A stretch of 64,000 nt of DNA from Yersinia aleksiciae (GCF_001047675.1 NZ_CP011975.1:124001-188000); one strand, 5' to 3'. Shown: positions 46,166 through 57,585, counted from the stretch's first letter. A program made the numbers and translations. Notes: generated by a model not told the origin, from the letters alone.

Positions 46166-46771
46166 GTGTTCTACAGCTACGGTGAAACAGAAATCAATCA
46201 TCTTAAACGGCGGGATAAAAAAATGGCTGCCGCCATTGACCGTTTAGGGATGATCGCTCGTCCATTATCCCCTGATCTCTTTGCCGCGTTGATCAGAAAT
46301 ATTGTTGATCAGCAGATATCCGTTAAAGCGGCGCTCACGGTTAATGCCCGTTTGGTGACGTTACTGGGAACGATTACGCCATTTACTGTGGCGCAAGCAT
46401 CAGCAGAGGCTATTCAGGGATGTGGTATGACGATGAGAAAGGCCGGATATATCAAAGGCGCGGCGGATGCTGCACTTAATGGCTCGCTGGATTTATCCGC
46501 TATTGCGCAATTACCCGATAATGACGTCATTACTCAGCTATCCAGCCTCAATGGTGTAGGTGTTTGGACCGCAGAGATGCTACTGATATCATCACTCTGC
46601 CGCCCGGATGTGCTCAGTTGGGGTGATTTGGCGATCCGCCGTGGCATGATGAATTTATATCGCCATAAAACTCTGCCACGCGAACGCTTCGAAAAATACC
46701 GCCGCCGCTATGCCCCTTATGGCACAACAGCGTCATTATATTTATGGGCCTTATCACACCAAACAGAGTGA
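46166..46771 (+). CDS. HhH-GPD DNA-3-methyladenine glycosylase (AlkA-type)
   Basis: 201 residues forming the base-excision repair core that removes alkylated purines. The helix-hairpin-helix LSSLNGVGVWTAEMLL is followed by the catalytic Asp154 in WGDLAIRRG. It lacks the N-terminal AlkA domain of the 282-residue E. coli enzyme, so it belongs to the short AlkA/Mag-like group. It ends 20 bases before the fliE stop on the other strand. Its location inside the flagellar block is by insertion, not by function. Confidence 0.85.
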   Translation: MFYSYGETEINHLKRRDKKMAAAIDRLGMIARPLSPDLFAALIRNIVDQQISVKAALTVNARLVTLLGTITPFTVAQASAEAIQGCGMTMRKAGYIKGAADAALNGSLDLSAIAQLPDNDVITQLSSLNGVGVWTAEMLLISSLCRPDVLSWGDLAIRRGMMNLYRHKTLPRERFEKYRRRYAPYGTTASLYLWALSHQTE

Positions 46772-46791
46772 GTTCAGTGACGCCACTCGCG

Positions 46792-47103
46792 TCACACCCC
46801 CATATTCATCACATCTTGATAAGCTGCAACCAGCTTATTACGTACCTGAATGCCCAGTTGCAAAGAGACTGATGATTTCTGCATATCCACCATCACGTCA
46901 TTCAAGCCAACACCGGGGACGCCCAATTCAAAATTCTGCGCCTGAGTCCGGGCATGTTGCTGGGTTTCACTGATTTTACCGATAGCCGCTTTCAATTCGC
47001 TGGCAAAACCGGCCTCAACGGGCAATGTTTTCGCCGAACCCGATGCCTGCAATGCTGTGACCTGCAACTGCTGTAAAACCCCTTCAATACCTTGAACAGA
47101 CAT
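46792..47103 (-). CDS. fliE: Flagellar hook-basal body protein FliE
   Basis: 103-residue export-linked protein joining the MS ring to the rod. The conserved C-terminal segment is present ([40 protein letters not shown]). The start at 47103 has a CGGGG site six bases upstream; the ATG at 47109 is too close to it. Transcribed alone and divergent from fliF, as in E. coli. Confidence 0.94.
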   Translation of the reverse strand: MSVQGIEGVLQQLQVTALQASGSAKTLPVEAGFASELKAAIGKISETQQHARTQAQNFELGVPGVGLNDVMVDMQKSSVSLQLGIQVRNKLVAAYQDVMNMGV

Positions 47104-47449
47104 GCTCATCCCCGAATAGGTCGTTGGTCAAATCACTATTTTGATCGAAAAACAGTGCGGCAAGTGATTCCGTTGGGGCAGTTACGCACCCGCTATCACG
47201 TATCACTATTTTCAGGATGACACCCTAACACACCATTTTTGTGCTAAAGCGGCTAATTAGGCCCAAAAATACCAGCTTATTGACCCATCGAATTCAGGCG
47301 TTACAGCAAATAATGGCATGCCCATAAAAGGGGGAGAACAGCTATTGATGCTTTATTGCTCACAGCACTTGGGAGTCTCTTTTGTTCCAACACATTAGTT
47401 ATATAAAAAATACTCACTCAAACGTTGTTCAGCTTGGCCAAGGACGTGT
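47104..47449. promoter_or_regulatory. fliE-fliF divergent promoter region
   Basis: 346 bases without a gene. It must contain class II (FlhDC-dependent) promoters for fliE and fliFGHIJK. The 11-mer ATCACTATTTT occurs twice, at about 47142 and 47212. No FlhDC box could be placed with confidence. Confidence 0.45.
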
Positions 47450-49168
47450 ATGAATGCCTCAATAACTGGCGGTGAAAATCGTGATAATGCTTTTACGACG
47501 ACGCTGGCACGCCTACGCGCGAATCCAAAAATCCCACTGCTGATTGCTGCGGCAGCGGCTGTCGCGATTATTGTCGCGCTGATGTTATGGGCGAAAAGCC
47601 CAGATTACCGCGTCCTTTATAGCAATCTGAGTGATCGTGACGGTGGCGACATTGTGACGCAACTGACACAACTGAATATTCCTTACCGTTTCGCTGATAA
47701 TGGCGGCGCATTGTTGATCCCAGCAGACAAGGTACATGAAACCCGTCTGCGTTTGGCGCAACAAGGGCTGCCGAAAGGCGGTGCGGTCGGTTTTGAATTA
47801 CTGGATCAAGAAAAATTTGGTATCAGCCAATTCAGTGAGCAAATTAACTACCAGCGGGCATTAGAAGGTGAGCTGGCCCGCACTATCGGCACACTCGGGC
47901 CGGTACTGAATGTGCGGGTTCATTTGGCGATGCCAAAACCCTCGCTATTCGTCCGTGAACAAAAATCCCCGACAGCCTCGGTGACACTCGCCTTGCAACC
48001 TGGACGCGCACTCGATGACGGCCAGATCAACGCTATCGTGTATATGGTCTCCAGCAGTGTCGCCGGTTTACCGCCGGGCAATGTGACGGTCGTTGACCAA
48101 ACCGGTCGTCTGCTGACGCAATCCGACAGTGCTGGTCGCGATTTAAATGCCGCGCAGCTCAAGTTTACCAATGAAGTCGAAAACCGCTTCCAGCGCCGCA
48201 TCGAAACTATCCTCGCGCCAATGGTCGGTAGTGGAAATATTCATGCGCAGGTGACGGCACAAGTTGATTTTGCCAGCCGCGAGCAGACCGACGAAGAGTA
48301 CAAGCCGAATCAGGCGGCCAATAAAGGTGCGGTACGTTCCCAGCAAGTCAGCACCAGCGAGCAGTTGGGCGGTACTAATGTTGGCGGCGTGCCAGGTGCA
48401 TTATCCAATCAGCCCTCTGCTACGCCCGTCGCGCCGATTGAAGTGCCTCAGCCAGCCCCTGCGGCAGGTGCTGCCGGCGCGGCTGCGAACAACGCCAATG
48501 CCGCGAATCGCCCAGCGGCGACCACGGCGGCTCGATCAACAGCAACCTCCAGTAATAGCCGTCACGACCAAACCACTAACTTTGAAGTTGACCGCACCAT
48601 TCGTCATACCCAGCAACAAGCGGGCATGGTGCAGCGCCTGTCGGTGGCGGTTGTCGTCAATTACGGCAGTGATAAAGCGGGCAAGCCAGTTGCCTTGTCG
48701 AAAGATCAATTGGCGCAAGTGGAGTCACTGACGCGCGAGGCGATGGGCTTCTCTACCGACCGTGGCGACACCTTAAATGTGGTCAACACTCCCTTTAATG
48801 CCACCGACGATGGTAGCGGCATCTCCCTGCCCTTCTGGAAACAGCAATCATTCTTTGATCAGTTGCTGAATGGCGGTCGTTATCTGCTTATCTTGCTGGT
48901 GGCATGGATCCTGTGGCGCAAACTGGTGCGCCCAATGATTGCCAAGAAACAGATTGCCGATAAAGCCGCCGCTTCGGTCAATAGCATGGTGCAGACCGCG
49001 CAGACCGCTGAGACGGTGAAGCAAAGTAAAGAAGAGCTGGCCCTGCGTAAGAAGAATCAGCAGCGTGTGAGTGCTGAAGTTCAGGCCCAGCGTATACGCG
49101 AACTTGCGGATAAAGACCCACGTATTGTCGCGTTGGTTATCCGTCAATGGATGAGTAATGACCAATGA
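47450..49168 (+). CDS. fliF: Flagellar MS-ring protein FliF
   Basis: 572 residues (Salmonella 560). The protein forms the MS ring in the inner membrane. N-terminal TM ([19 protein letters not shown]), the [18 protein letters not shown] start, the RBM domains, a Pro/Ala/Asn-rich middle (about 320-375), a second TM ([16 protein letters not shown]) and the C-terminal FliG-binding tail are visible. First gene of fliFGHIJK; its stop overlaps the fliG start by four bases. Confidence 0.96.
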   Translation: MNASITGGENRDNAFTTTLARLRANPKIPLLIAAAAAVAIIVALMLWAKSPDYRVLYSNLSDRDGGDIVTQLTQLNIPYRFADNGGALLIPADKVHETRLRLAQQGLPKGGAVGFELLDQEKFGISQFSEQINYQRALEGELARTIGTLGPVLNVRVHLAMPKPSLFVREQKSPTASVTLALQPGRALDDGQINAIVYMVSSSVAGLPPGNVTVVDQTGRLLTQSDSAGRDLNAAQLKFTNEVENRFQRRIETILAPMVGSGNIHAQVTAQVDFASREQTDEEYKPNQAANKGAVRSQQVSTSEQLGGTNVGGVPGALSNQPSATPVAPIEVPQPAPAAGAAGAAANNANAANRPAATTAARSTATSSNSRHDQTTNFEVDRTIRHTQQQAGMVQRLSVAVVVNYGSDKAGKPVALSKDQLAQVESLTREAMGFSTDRGDTLNVVNTPFNATDDGSGISLPFWKQQSFFDQLLNGGRYLLILLVAWILWRKLVRPMIAKKQIADKAAASVNSMVQTAQTAETVKQSKEELALRKKNQQRVSAEVQAQRIRELADKDPRIVALVIRQWMSNDQ

Positions 49169-50157
49169 GCCTGACCGGAACTGAAAAAAGCGCCATCATG
49201 CTGATGACACTGGGTGAAGACCATGCTGCCGAGGTGTTTAAGCATCTCTCCTCGCGCGAAGTACAGCAACTCAGTACCACCATGGCGAGTATGCGTCAGG
49301 TTTCACACCAGCAGTTGGTCGATGTCCTGGCTGAGTTTGAAGAGGATGCTGAACAATATGCTGCGCTGAGTGTTAACGCCAGCGACTACCTGCGTACCGT
49401 GCTGATAAAAGCACTGGGCGAAGAGCGTGCTTCCAGCTTGCTGGAAGACATTCTGGAGTCGCGCGAAACCACCAGTGGCATGGAAACGCTCAACTTTATG
49501 GAGCCGCAGATGGCGGCCGATCTGATCCGCGACGAGCATCCGCAGATTATCGCCACCATTCTGGTCCATCTGAAACGCGCTCAGGCGGCCGACATTTTGG
49601 CACTGTTCGACGAGCGTCTGCGCAACGACGTCATGCTGCGTATTGCCACCTTTGGCGGTGTCCAACCAGCGGCGTTGGCTGAATTGACTGAAGTGCTGAA
49701 CAACCTGCTCGATGGTCAGAATCTCAAACGCAGCAAAATGGGCGGTATCCGCACCGCAGCCGAGATTATCAACCTGATGAAAACGCAGCAGGAAGAGACG
49801 GTTATGGACGCGGTGCGCGAATACGACGGCGAGTTGGCACAGAAGATTATCGACGAGATGTTCCTGTTCGAGAATCTGGTCAGTGTCGACGACCGCAGCA
49901 TTCAGCGTTTGCTACAAGAGATCGACAACGAATCACTGCTGATCGCCTTGAAAGGTGCCGATCAGGCACTGCGCGAGCGCTTCCTCAGCAACATGTCACT
50001 GCGTGCGGCAGAAATCCTGCGCGACGATCTGGCAACCCGTGGGCCGGTGCGCATGTCACTGGTGGAAAACGAACAGAAAGCCATCTTGCTTATCGTCCGT
50101 CGTCTGGCGGAGAGCGGCGAGATAGTCATTGGCGGCGGCGAGGATATCTATGTCTGA
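49165..50157 (+). CDS. fliG: Flagellar motor switch protein FliG
   Basis: 330 residues. It links the MS ring to the C ring and the stator. The N-terminal FliF-binding domain, middle domain with the [10 protein letters not shown] motif, and the C-terminal domain with charged torque helix ([13 protein letters not shown] and [14 protein letters not shown]) are all present. Overlaps fliF by four bases and fliH by eight. Confidence 0.97.
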   Translation: MSLTGTEKSAIMLMTLGEDHAAEVFKHLSSREVQQLSTTMASMRQVSHQQLVDVLAEFEEDAEQYAALSVNASDYLRTVLIKALGEERASSLLEDILESRETTSGMETLNFMEPQMAADLIRDEHPQIIATILVHLKRAQAADILALFDERLRNDVMLRIATFGGVQPAALAELTEVLNNLLDGQNLKRSKMGGIRTAAEIINLMKTQQEETVMDAVREYDGELAQKIIDEMFLFENLVSVDDRSIQRLLQEIDNESLLIALKGADQALRERFLSNMSLRAAEILRDDLATRGPVRMSLVENEQKAILLIVRRLAESGEIVIGGGEDIYV

Positions 50158-50872
50158 TCGGATTAAATCCCTGCCCTGGCAACCTTGGTCACTCAATGAC
50201 TTTGCCAGTCAATCAGAAACCACACCGGCGGATATCGCACCGGATATCAGTATGCTGTTTACTGATGAACCAGGCACTGATGCGGAGCCAACTGAGGTTG
50301 ATGAGCAGCAAACACTGCTGAATTTGCAACTCGAAGCGGAGAAGCAGGGTCGTCAACAGGGGTTCGCCAAAGGGCTGCAAGAAGGGTTGGATAAAGGTTA
50401 CCAAACCGGACTGGAAGAGGGTCATCAGCAGGCACTCGCTGATGCTCAAAAAGAGCTGGCTCCGATGACCGCCCACTGGCAGCTGTTGGTGAATGACTTT
50501 CAAAGCACCCTTGATGCGCTGGATAGCGTGATCGCCTCCAGATTAATGCAAATGGCACTGGCGGCGGCGAAACAAATTCTGGGGCAGCCCGCCATTTGTG
50601 ATGGCACCGCTTTACTGGCCCAGATCCAGCAACTGATTCAACAAGAGCCCATGTTTGCCGGTAAGCCACAATTGCGGGTCAACCCCGAAGATTTAGCCAT
50701 CGTCGAGCAGCGTTTAGGTTCCACTCTCAGCCTCAATGGCTGGCGCTTACTGGGTGATAGCCAAATTCATCCGGGCGGCTGTAAGGTGAGCGCTGAAGAG
50801 GGTGATCTTGATGCCAGTCTGGCCACCCGTTGGCATGAACTCTGCCGACTGGCTGCACCGGGAGAGTTATGA
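50150..50872 (+). CDS. fliH: Flagellar export regulator FliH
   Basis: 240 residues (E. coli 228). It inhibits and guides the export ATPase FliI to the gate. It has a long glycine-rich coiled-coil with GxxxG-like repeats ([24 protein letters not shown]) near residues 70-95. The start at 50150 ([13 protein letters not shown]) matches the family and overlaps the fliG end; an upstream start in the same frame is rejected. Its stop overlaps fliI. Confidence 0.93.
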   Translation: MSDRIKSLPWQPWSLNDFASQSETTPADIAPDISMLFTDEPGTDAEPTEVDEQQTLLNLQLEAEKQGRQQGFAKGLQEGLDKGYQTGLEEGHQQALADAQKELAPMTAHWQLLVNDFQSTLDALDSVIASRLMQMALAAAKQILGQPAICDGTALLAQIQQLIQQEPMFAGKPQLRVNPEDLAIVEQRLGSTLSLNGWRLLGDSQIHPGGCKVSAEEGDLDASLATRWHELCRLAAPGEL

Positions 50873-52236
50873 TGACTGCCCGTCTGGGTCGCTGGCTCAC
50901 CTCTTTGGATAAATTCGAAGAGCGCATCAGTCAATCAACCACGATTCGCCGCTATGGGCGGTTAACCCGTGCTACCGGGCTGGTGCTGGAAGCCACCGGA
51001 CTGCAACTGCCTTTGGGCGCAACTTGCCTTATCGAACGCTACGATAATGGTGAAGTGCAGGAAGTTGAGAGCGAAGTGGTCGGTTTTAACGGCCAACGAC
51101 TGTTTTTGATGCCGCTGGAAGAAGTTGAAGGCATTGTCCCCGGCGCGAGAGTCTATGCGCGCATTACCACTGGCGGTGCTTCCGCCAGCAAACAACTGCC
51201 ACTGGGGCCTGAATTACTGGGCCGCGTTCTGGATGGCAGTGCCAAACCCCTTGATGGCTTGCCAGCACCTGAAACCGGCTATCGCGCGCCACTGATCACC
51301 CCCCCTATCAACCCCTTGCAGCGTACCGCCATTGAGCAGGTATTGGATGTCGGCGTGCGCACCATCAACGCCCTACTGACCGTGGGTCGCGGGCAGCGGA
51401 TGGGGCTGTTCGCCGGTTCTGGGGTAGGGAAAAGTGTGCTACTGGGCATGATGGCCCGCTACACCCAAGCGGACGTGATTGTGGTTGGCTTGATTGGTGA
51501 GCGTGGCCGTGAAGTTAAAGATTTTATCGAGAACATTTTAGGTCCTGAAGGCCGCGCCCGCTCGGTGGTGATTGCCGCCCCTGCCGATGTCTCGCCGTTG
51601 TTGCGTATGCAGGGGGCCGCCTACGCCACTCGCATCGCCGAAGATTTCCGCGATCGCGGTCAGCACGTCTTGCTGATTATGGACTCCCTGACCCGCTATG
51701 CCATGGCGCAGCGTGAAATCGCCCTCGCCATCGGCGAACCGCCGGCGACCAAAGGGTATCCACCCTCCGTATTCGCCAAATTACCCGCATTGGTTGAACG
51801 GGCTGGTAACGGCGTCACCGGTGGTGGCTCTATCACCGCATTTTATACCGTCTTAACCGAAGGCGATGACCAGCAGGACCCTATTGCTGACTCCGCGCGC
51901 GCCATTCTTGATGGGCATGTGGTGTTATCACGGCGTCTGGCTGAATCCGGTCACTATCCGGCCATCGACATTGAAGCCTCGATCAGCCGTGCCATGACAT
52001 CGCTTATCGACGAGAACCACTACAGCAAAGTTCGTCAGTTCAAGCAGCTGCTGGCCAGTTTTCAGCGTAACCGCGATTTGGTCAGTGTCGGTGCTTATGC
52101 GGCCGGTAGCGATCCCTTGCTGGATAAAGCCATTGCGCTCTATCCACAGATGGAGATCTTCTTGCAGCAAGGCATGTATGAACGTAGCAGTTACGACGAT
52201 GCCTGCCAGCACCTGAAGAGTTTGTTTCCAGGCTAA
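50869..52236 (+). CDS. fliI: Flagellar export ATPase FliI
   Basis: 455 residues, F1-beta-like hexameric ATPase that drives unloading of export substrates. Walker [12 protein letters not shown], Walker [13 protein letters not shown], and the conserved [19 protein letters not shown] are seen. ATGs at 50869 and 50872 are both possible; both overlap the fliH stop, implying coupling. Confidence 0.96.
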   Translation: MMTARLGRWLTSLDKFEERISQSTTIRRYGRLTRATGLVLEATGLQLPLGATCLIERYDNGEVQEVESEVVGFNGQRLFLMPLEEVEGIVPGARVYARITTGGASASKQLPLGPELLGRVLDGSAKPLDGLPAPETGYRAPLITPPINPLQRTAIEQVLDVGVRTINALLTVGRGQRMGLFAGSGVGKSVLLGMMARYTQADVIVVGLIGERGREVKDFIENILGPEGRARSVVIAAPADVSPLLRMQGAAYATRIAEDFRDRGQHVLLIMDSLTRYAMAQREIALAIGEPPATKGYPPSVFAKLPALVERAGNGVTGGGSITAFYTVLTEGDDQQDPIADSARAILDGHVVLSRRLAESGHYPAIDIEASISRAMTSLIDENHYSKVRQFKQLLASFQRNRDLVSVGAYAAGSDPLLDKAIALYPQMEIFLQQGMYERSSYDDACQHLKSLFPG

Positions 52237-52271
52237 TAACCCCGCGTCGTCAAGCACGAAGGGAATAATAA

Positions 52272-52730
52272 ATGGGGAGTAGCATGAAAAGTCAGTCACC
52301 TCTCGTCACCTTGCGCGACCTCGCCCAAAAGGCGGTCGAACAGGCAACCACTCAACTGGGGCAAGTTCGCTTGTCCTACCATAATGCTGAGCAGCAACTC
52401 TCGATGTTGCTCTCGTATCAGGATGAGTATCGGGTGCGATTGAATGACACGCTGAGTAACGGCATGGCCTCCTCCAGTTGGCAAAATTATCAGCAGTTTA
52501 TTCAAACACTGGAGCAAGCTATTGATCAGCATCGTCATCAGCTCGCTCAGTGGAATGTCAAAGTTGAACAGGCAGTCAAGCATTGGCAAGAGAAGCAGCA
52601 ACGGCTAAACGCGTTTGAAACCCTGCAAGAGCGTGCTGAAACCACTCAGCGCCTGCATGAGAACCGTTTGGATCAAAAATTGATGGATGAGTTCGCCCAG
52701 CGCGCCTCACAAAGGAGTCTTAATTCATGA
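52272..52730 (+). CDS. fliJ: Flagellar export chaperone FliJ
   Basis: 152-residue coiled-coil protein, the central stalk of the export ATPase. The motif [22 protein letters not shown] and the ending [13 protein letters not shown] match the family. The ATG at 52272 has an AAGGGA site; ATG 52284 (MKSQSP) is an alternative closer to the E. coli length (147). Overlaps fliK by four bases. Confidence 0.93.
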   Translation: MGSSMKSQSPLVTLRDLAQKAVEQATTQLGQVRLSYHNAEQQLSMLLSYQDEYRVRLNDTLSNGMASSSWQNYQQFIQTLEQAIDQHRHQLAQWNVKVEQAVKHWQEKQQRLNAFETLQERAETTQRLHENRLDQKLMDEFAQRASQRSLNS

Positions 52731-54085
52731 ATCTGTCCCTACTGCCTGCCACTGCGACCGCCAGTGAAACCGAGGGCGCTGCATCCTCTTCCTCTATTGC
52801 AGCGCTATTTACCGATGCCGGGCTACCGGCTGATTTTGCCAAACTGTTGGGCGATCAACTGGGTAAAGAGCTGACCGCCATAGATGCCTCGACACTGAAA
52901 TCATCGCTGGCCGCCACCACGGATCTTACCGCCGATGTTGAGGGTGGAAAATCAACCACTGGCAACAGCAAGCTGAATCAGTTACTCGCGGCATTGGGCG
53001 ATATCAGCGCCACGCTACCCGCAGGTCTGACTCACGCAGGGCAAAGCGGTGAAGCCGCTAACCTGAAGAAAACCACGGTTGACGATGACAGTGCACGGGA
53101 TAAAACCGCCGATAAAGCGGACCTCAGCGCCTTGCAAACCTTGCTGGCGATGTTGCCGCATCAGGTTGCCACCACATTGGGTACCGCCAATACAGGGCAA
53201 AAAACTGCATTGGCAGAGGACAGCGGCCTGAGTGGCAGCAAAACCAGCACCAAGCAAGATTTGGCCGCGCTCACTAACCTGACCTCGCAAGATAAAGGTT
53301 TAGCCGCCCTGATTGGCAGCACCCTCACTACCGCCGGCAATGTGAAAAGTGATAAAGCGGTGGGCAGTGACCCGCTAGTTACTGGCAGCGCGAAAAGCAA
53401 AACCGCACAAGATAAGCTGGCCCGCTTGACGTCGCAGGATGCCGATAGCGCCCTGAGTGTGAAAAACGCACCCTTGGCAGCACCGGCGGATACTGCCGTG
53501 ACGGCCACCTCGACGCTGGATAAAACCTTCGTCAGTTCATCGGCGGTGACTCCGGCTCTTCCGCCCATCTCCAGCCCGGTGCTGACCACCACTGGCGCTC
53601 AAGTCAGTGTGCCGGTCAGTGGTCATTTAAGCGCCCAATTGGGTAGCCAAGAGTGGCAACAGTCGCTGGGGCAACAAGTGGTGATGTTCAGCCGCAATGG
53701 TCAGCAGAACGCCGAACTGCGGTTACATCCACAGGAGCTAGGTGCATTACAGATTAGCTTGAAGATGGAAGATAACCAGGCTCAGTTGCACTTTGCTTCA
53801 GCCCACAGCCAAGTCCGCGCCGCCCTTGAAGCCGCAATGCCAAGTTTACGCAGCGCACTGGCTGAAAGTGGCATTCAACTGGGCCAGAGCAGTGTCGGCA
53901 GTGAAGGACAGTGGCAACAAGCTCAGCAGCAGAGCCAACAAAACCAGCAAGGTTTCGCCGCACGTAACCAGCCCGCCTACGGTGACACTGCGTCGGTCGA
54001 CGCCCTTGCCAACACCGCATTGGTCACGCCAGCCGCATTGCAATCACTGGCTAACGGCAATGGCGGTGTTGATATTTTCGCCTAA
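52727..54085 (+). CDS. fliK: Flagellar hook-length control protein FliK
   Basis: 452 residues (Salmonella 405). A molecular ruler that sets hook length and switches export specificity through FlhB. The conserved C-terminal Flg_hook domain is present ([27 protein letters not shown] and the [17 protein letters not shown] segment). The N-terminal two-thirds are low complexity, Ala/Ser/Thr/Lys rich, as usual for this secreted ruler. Last gene of fliFGHIJK; a weak terminator follows. Confidence 0.92.
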   Translation: MNLSLLPATATASETEGAASSSSIAALFTDAGLPADFAKLLGDQLGKELTAIDASTLKSSLAATTDLTADVEGGKSTTGNSKLNQLLAALGDISATLPAGLTHAGQSGEAANLKKTTVDDDSARDKTADKADLSALQTLLAMLPHQVATTLGTANTGQKTALAEDSGLSGSKTSTKQDLAALTNLTSQDKGLAALIGSTLTTAGNVKSDKAVGSDPLVTGSAKSKTAQDKLARLTSQDADSALSVKNAPLAAPADTAVTATSTLDKTFVSSSAVTPALPPISSPVLTTTGAQVSVPVSGHLSAQLGSQEWQQSLGQQVVMFSRNGQQNAELRLHPQELGALQISLKMEDNQAQLHFASAHSQVRAALEAAMPSLRSALAESGIQLGQSSVGSEGQWQQAQQQSQQNQQGFAARNQPAYGDTASVDALANTALVTPAALQSLANGNGGVDIFA

Positions 54086-54114
54086 AAGGGGTGTGAGTTT
54101 CGCCAAAAGGTGAC

Positions 54115-54138
54115 AAACGGGCAAGCTAGGCCGTTTTT
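54115..54138 (+). terminator. Weak terminator after fliK
   Basis: AAACGG (54115-54120) pairs with CCGTTT (54131-54136) over a 10-base loop, then TTC. A separate fliL promoter probably follows. Confidence 0.5.
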
Positions 54139-54275
54139 CGCCACCTATTCTGCCTATTGGCATTGAGGATACGCGGGATAATCATCAGTAATAATTCGGA
54201 TAACCTGGGGTCATTTGCCCCACGTTATTATCGTGATCCACCGGTTTGATACCGAAACAGGAATTTGTCTTCTCC

Positions 54276-54746
54276 ATGTCTGAAAATACTTTCCCGGCCA
54301 AGCGTAAGAGTTCGATCTGGGTCATCCTGTTGGTGCTGGTTGCTGTAGCAGCATCTGCGGGCGGCGGTTATAGCTGGTGGTTGCTGAACAAAAGCAAACC
54401 GACCACCACGAAAGTCGTCCCTGTTATCCCGGTATTCATGCCGCTGGAGACCTTTACGGTCAATCTGATCACGCCAGATAACAATCTGGATCGGGTGCTT
54501 TATATCGGATTAACCTTAAGACTGCCCGACGATACCACTCGCGCAAAACTCAATGACTATCTGCCGGAAGTGCGCAGCCGCTTGCTGTTGCTGCTCTCCC
54601 GTCAGTCCGCCGATAGCCTCTCGAATGAAGAAGGCAAACAGCGCTTAGTCGGTGAAATTAAAAACGTACTTAGCCCGCCAATGGTTAAAGGCCAACCTAA
54701 TCAGGTAGTCAGCGATGTGCTGTTTACCGCATTCATACTGCGATAA
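54276..54746 (+). CDS. fliL: Flagellar basal body-associated protein FliL
   Basis: 156-residue single-TM protein that stabilises the stator and the rod (SIWVILLVLVAVAASAGGGY). The periplasmic domain has LETFTVNLI, VLYIGLTLRL, LPEVRSRLLLLLSRQ and DVLFTAFILR, which closely match E. coli FliL (154). The ATG at 54276 (MSENTF) is preferred over an upstream in-frame start at 54246. First gene of fliLMNOPQR. Confidence 0.93.
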   Translation: MSENTFPAKRKSSIWVILLVLVAVAASAGGGYSWWLLNKSKPTTTKVVPVIPVFMPLETFTVNLITPDNNLDRVLYIGLTLRLPDDTTRAKLNDYLPEVRSRLLLLLSRQSADSLSNEEGKQRLVGEIKNVLSPPMVKGQPNQVVSDVLFTAFILR

Positions 54747-54751
54747 TCATT

Positions 54752-55753
54752 ATGGGCGATAGCATTCTTTCACAAGCAGAGATTGACGCACTGTTAAATG
54801 GCGACAGCGGGGGTGAAGAACCTGAAGCTGTCACGGGTACTGAAACAGACGTTAAACCTTATGATCCCACGACCCAGCGACGTGTGGTGCGTGAGCGCCT
54901 GCAAGCGCTGGAGATAATCAATGAGCGGTTTGCCCGTCAGTTCCGCATGGGGCTGTTTAACCTGTTGCGCCGCAGCCCGGATATCACAGTCGGCCCGATC
55001 AAAATCCAGCCTTATCATGATTTTGCCCGTAATCTGCCGGTGCCAACCAACCTCAACTTGATACATTTGAAACCCTTACGCGGTACGGCGCTGTTCGTGT
55101 TCGCCCCAAGTTTGGTGTTTATCGCAGTTGATAACTTATTTGGTGGTGATGGCCGCTTCCCGACGAAAGTTGAAGGACGCGAGTTTACCCACACCGAACA
55201 ACGGGTGATCAATCGGATGTTGCGGCTGGCGTTGGATGCTTACCGTGATGCCTGGGCACCTATCTATAAGATAGATGTGGAGTACGTCCGTTCTGAAATA
55301 CAGGTGAAATTCACCAATATCACCACCTCCCCCAACGATATCGTGGTCAGCACCCCTTTCCATGTGGAGATCGGTGCGTTGAGTGGTGAGTTTAACATCT
55401 GTATTCCGTTTGCCATGATTGAGCCGTTGCGCGAGCTGCTGACCAATCCGCCATTGGAAAACTCCCGTCAGGAAGATAGCCATTGGCGTGAAACGCTGGT
55501 CAAGCAGGTGCAGCATTCAGAGCTGGAACTGGTGGCGAATTTTGTTGATATCCCGCTGAGACTGTCGCAGATACTCAAGCTACAGCCAGGGGATGTTCTC
55601 CCCATAGATAAACCGGATCGACTGATTGGTCATGTCGACGGCGTACCGGTACTGACCAGTCAGTACGGGACATTAAACGGGCAATATGCCCTGCGTGTTG
55701 AACATTTGATTAACCCTATTTTGAATGCTCTGAATGAGGAACAGCCCAAATGA
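54752..55753 (+). CDS. fliM: Flagellar motor switch protein FliM
   Basis: 333 residues, C-ring protein that receives phosphorylated CheY. The N-terminal CheY-binding motif MGDSILSQAEIDALLNG is present, then the CheC-like middle domain (RRVVRERLQALEIINERFARQFR) and C-terminal SpoA domain (LVANFVDIPLRLSQILKLQPGDVL). Overlaps fliN by four bases. Confidence 0.97.
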   Translation: MGDSILSQAEIDALLNGDSGGEEPEAVTGTETDVKPYDPTTQRRVVRERLQALEIINERFARQFRMGLFNLLRRSPDITVGPIKIQPYHDFARNLPVPTNLNLIHLKPLRGTALFVFAPSLVFIAVDNLFGGDGRFPTKVEGREFTHTEQRVINRMLRLALDAYRDAWAPIYKIDVEYVRSEIQVKFTNITTSPNDIVVSTPFHVEIGALSGEFNICIPFAMIEPLRELLTNPPLENSRQEDSHWRETLVKQVQHSELELVANFVDIPLRLSQILKLQPGDVLPIDKPDRLIGHVDGVPVLTSQYGTLNGQYALRVEHLINPILNALNEEQPK

Positions 55754-56166
55754 GTGACCCTAAGCTTCCGTCTGACGATGGAAAAGAATCCGTAGACGAT
55801 CTGTGGGCTGATGCGTTTAATGAGCAGCAGGCGATGGATAAACCCACGGCCACCACCGACGGCGTATTTAAATCACTGGAAGCGCCGGACGCCATGGGTA
55901 ACCTGCAAGATATCGACTTGATATTGGATATCCCGGTAAAACTGACCGTTGAGTTGGGTCGTACCAAAATGACCATTAAAGAGCTGCTGCGCCTGTCGCA
56001 AGGTTCAGTGGTCTCACTGGATGGTCTGGCGGGTGAACCGCTGGATATCTTGATTAATGGTTATCTGATTGCTCAGGGTGAAGTGGTGGTGGTGGCGGAT
56101 AAATACGGTGTTCGTATCACCGATATCATTACCCCATCAGAACGTATGCGTCGCCTGAGCCGCTAA
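55750..56166 (+). CDS. fliN: Flagellar motor switch protein FliN
   Basis: 138 residues. The SpoA domain is at the C-terminus (LILDIPVKLTVELGRTKMTIKELLRLSQGSVVSLDGLAGEPLDILING), the lower C-ring subunit that binds FliH. The N-terminal half is short and acidic. Starts inside the end of fliM. Confidence 0.97.
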   Translation: MSDPKLPSDDGKESVDDLWADAFNEQQAMDKPTATTDGVFKSLEAPDAMGNLQDIDLILDIPVKLTVELGRTKMTIKELLRLSQGSVVSLDGLAGEPLDILINGYLIAQGEVVVVADKYGVRITDIITPSERMRRLSR

Positions 56167-56711
56167 TGAGCGCAGCACAGACGGTCACTGCTGAGACGAC
56201 GACCCCCGCAGCCGAGGCGACGGGGGTTGTGGCTATGCCGGTCACAACGAATACGCCTATCACAACCGCCCCCGTACCGACGACCGGTTTTGCCGCGAGT
56301 CATCCGGGGATTGCGGTGCAACAAACTGCCCCCGCCATACCCGCAGGATCGGTGCTAACACAGGTCGGTAGTGTGTTGGGCGGCATTTTGCTGCTGATTC
56401 TGTGTGGGGCCTGGCTGGTGCGCCGTCTGGGTTTTGCGCCGCAAGCGCGCAACAACACGTTATTGAATGTGAAGGCCAGTTGTCAGGTGGGCCAGCGCGA
56501 ACGGGTGGTGATTGTCGAAGTGGATAACACTTGGCTGGTGTTGGGTGTGACATCACAACAGGTGACGCAACTCCATACACTGCCCCGCCCGCCGGTTGAT
56601 GACAGCGCGAGTGAGTTGTCAGCGAAGCGTGCCAAACCGGCCGATTTTCGCCAGCTACTGAACCACCATCTGTTTAACAAAAAATCGAAACATCCGGAAA
56701 AAACGGCATGA
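56166..56711 (+). CDS. fliO: Flagellar export apparatus protein FliO
   Basis: 181 residues. One TM helix ([26 protein letters not shown], about residues 60-85), followed by the FliO domain with [31 protein letters not shown]. It assists FliP assembly in the gate. The N-terminal 50 residues are Thr/Ala/Pro-rich and longer than in E. coli FliO (121 residues). Overlaps fliN and fliP. Confidence 0.9.
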   Translation: MSAAQTVTAETTTPAAEATGVVAMPVTTNTPITTAPVPTTGFAASHPGIAVQQTAPAIPAGSVLTQVGSVLGGILLLILCGAWLVRRLGFAPQARNNTLLNVKASCQVGQRERVVIVEVDNTWLVLGVTSQQVTQLHTLPRPPVDDSASELSAKRAKPADFRQLLNHHLFNKKSKHPEKTA

Positions 56712-57460
56712 TGTTACTCCGCCTGCTACTCAATAAAGCCCCCCTGCTGCTATTCACCTTACTCTGCTCCCCAGCGGTTTTTGCGCAACTCCCTGGCATT
56801 ATCAGCCAGCCCCTGGCAAATGGTGGGCAGAGCTGGTCATTGCCCGTGCAGACCTTGGTCTTTATCACCGCCTTAAGTTTCCTGCCCGCCGCCTTGCTGA
56901 TGATGACCAGCTTTACCCGCATTATTATTGTGCTGGGTTTGTTGCGCAACGCCTTGGGTACCCCTTCTGCACCACCCAATCAGGTGATGCTGGGTCTGGC
57001 GCTGTTTCTGACCTTCTTTATTATGTCGCCCGTGTTCGACAAGGTGTATCAGGATGCTTATCTGCCCTTCAGTCAGGACAAGATCAGCATGGATGTGGCG
57101 ATGGATAAAGGCTCGCAACCGCTGCGCGAATTTATGCTGCGTCAGACCCGTGAGTCTGATCTGGCGCTTTATGCCCGTTTAGCCAATCTGCCGCCTTTGG
57201 AAGGGCCAGAAATGGTGCCGCTGCGGATTCTGCTGCCTGCGTATGTCACCAGTGAGCTGAAAACCGCCTTCCAAATCGGTTTTACCGTCTTTATTCCCTT
57301 CCTCATTATCGACTTGGTGGTTGCCAGTGTGCTGATGGCGCTGGGGATGATGATGGTGCCGCCTGCCAGTATTTCACTGCCCTTTAAGCTGATGCTTTTT
57401 GTGCTGGTGGATGGGTGGCAGTTGCTGTTGGGTTCGCTGGCGCAAAGTTTCTATAGCTAA
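56708..57460 (+). CDS. fliP: Flagellar export gate protein FliP
   Basis: 250 residues with a cleavable signal sequence, then four TM helices. Family signatures: [30 protein letters not shown] and [33 protein letters not shown] 56708 or 56711. Normally fliQ follows at once; here 179 bases with an ERIC element intervene. Confidence 0.96.
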   Translation: MMLLRLLLNKAPLLLFTLLCSPAVFAQLPGIISQPLANGGQSWSLPVQTLVFITALSFLPAALLMMTSFTRIIIVLGLLRNALGTPSAPPNQVMLGLALFLTFFIMSPVFDKVYQDAYLPFSQDKISMDVAMDKGSQPLREFMLRQTRESDLALYARLANLPPLEGPEMVPLRILLPAYVTSELKTAFQIGFTVFIPFLIIDLVVASVLMALGMMMVPPASISLPFKLMLFVLVDGWQLLLGSLAQSFYS

Positions 57461-57464
57461 TTGA

Positions 57465-57585
57465 CCGTCATATTTTACGCTACATGTGCGTTGGCTACCT
57501 TCGTTCACCCCAGTCACTTACTGATGTAAGCTCCGGGGGAATCACTCAGTGGCCGCCTTCCTGTAACGCGAACTATTTAGGGCAA
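57465..57585. repeat. ERIC (enterobacterial repetitive intergenic consensus) element
   Basis: The core at 57502-57523 matches the reverse complement of the ERIC2 primer at 20 of 22 positions and 57524-57545 matches ERIC1R at 20 of 22. The outer parts form imperfect inverted repeats, so the full element is roughly 57465-57585. It occupies the fliP-fliQ spacer inside the operon. Confidence 0.92.

Noticed and set aside
53161-53592. 143-codon ORF antisense to fliK
   Set aside because: The low-complexity composition of fliK opens the reverse frame; no start signal or domain.
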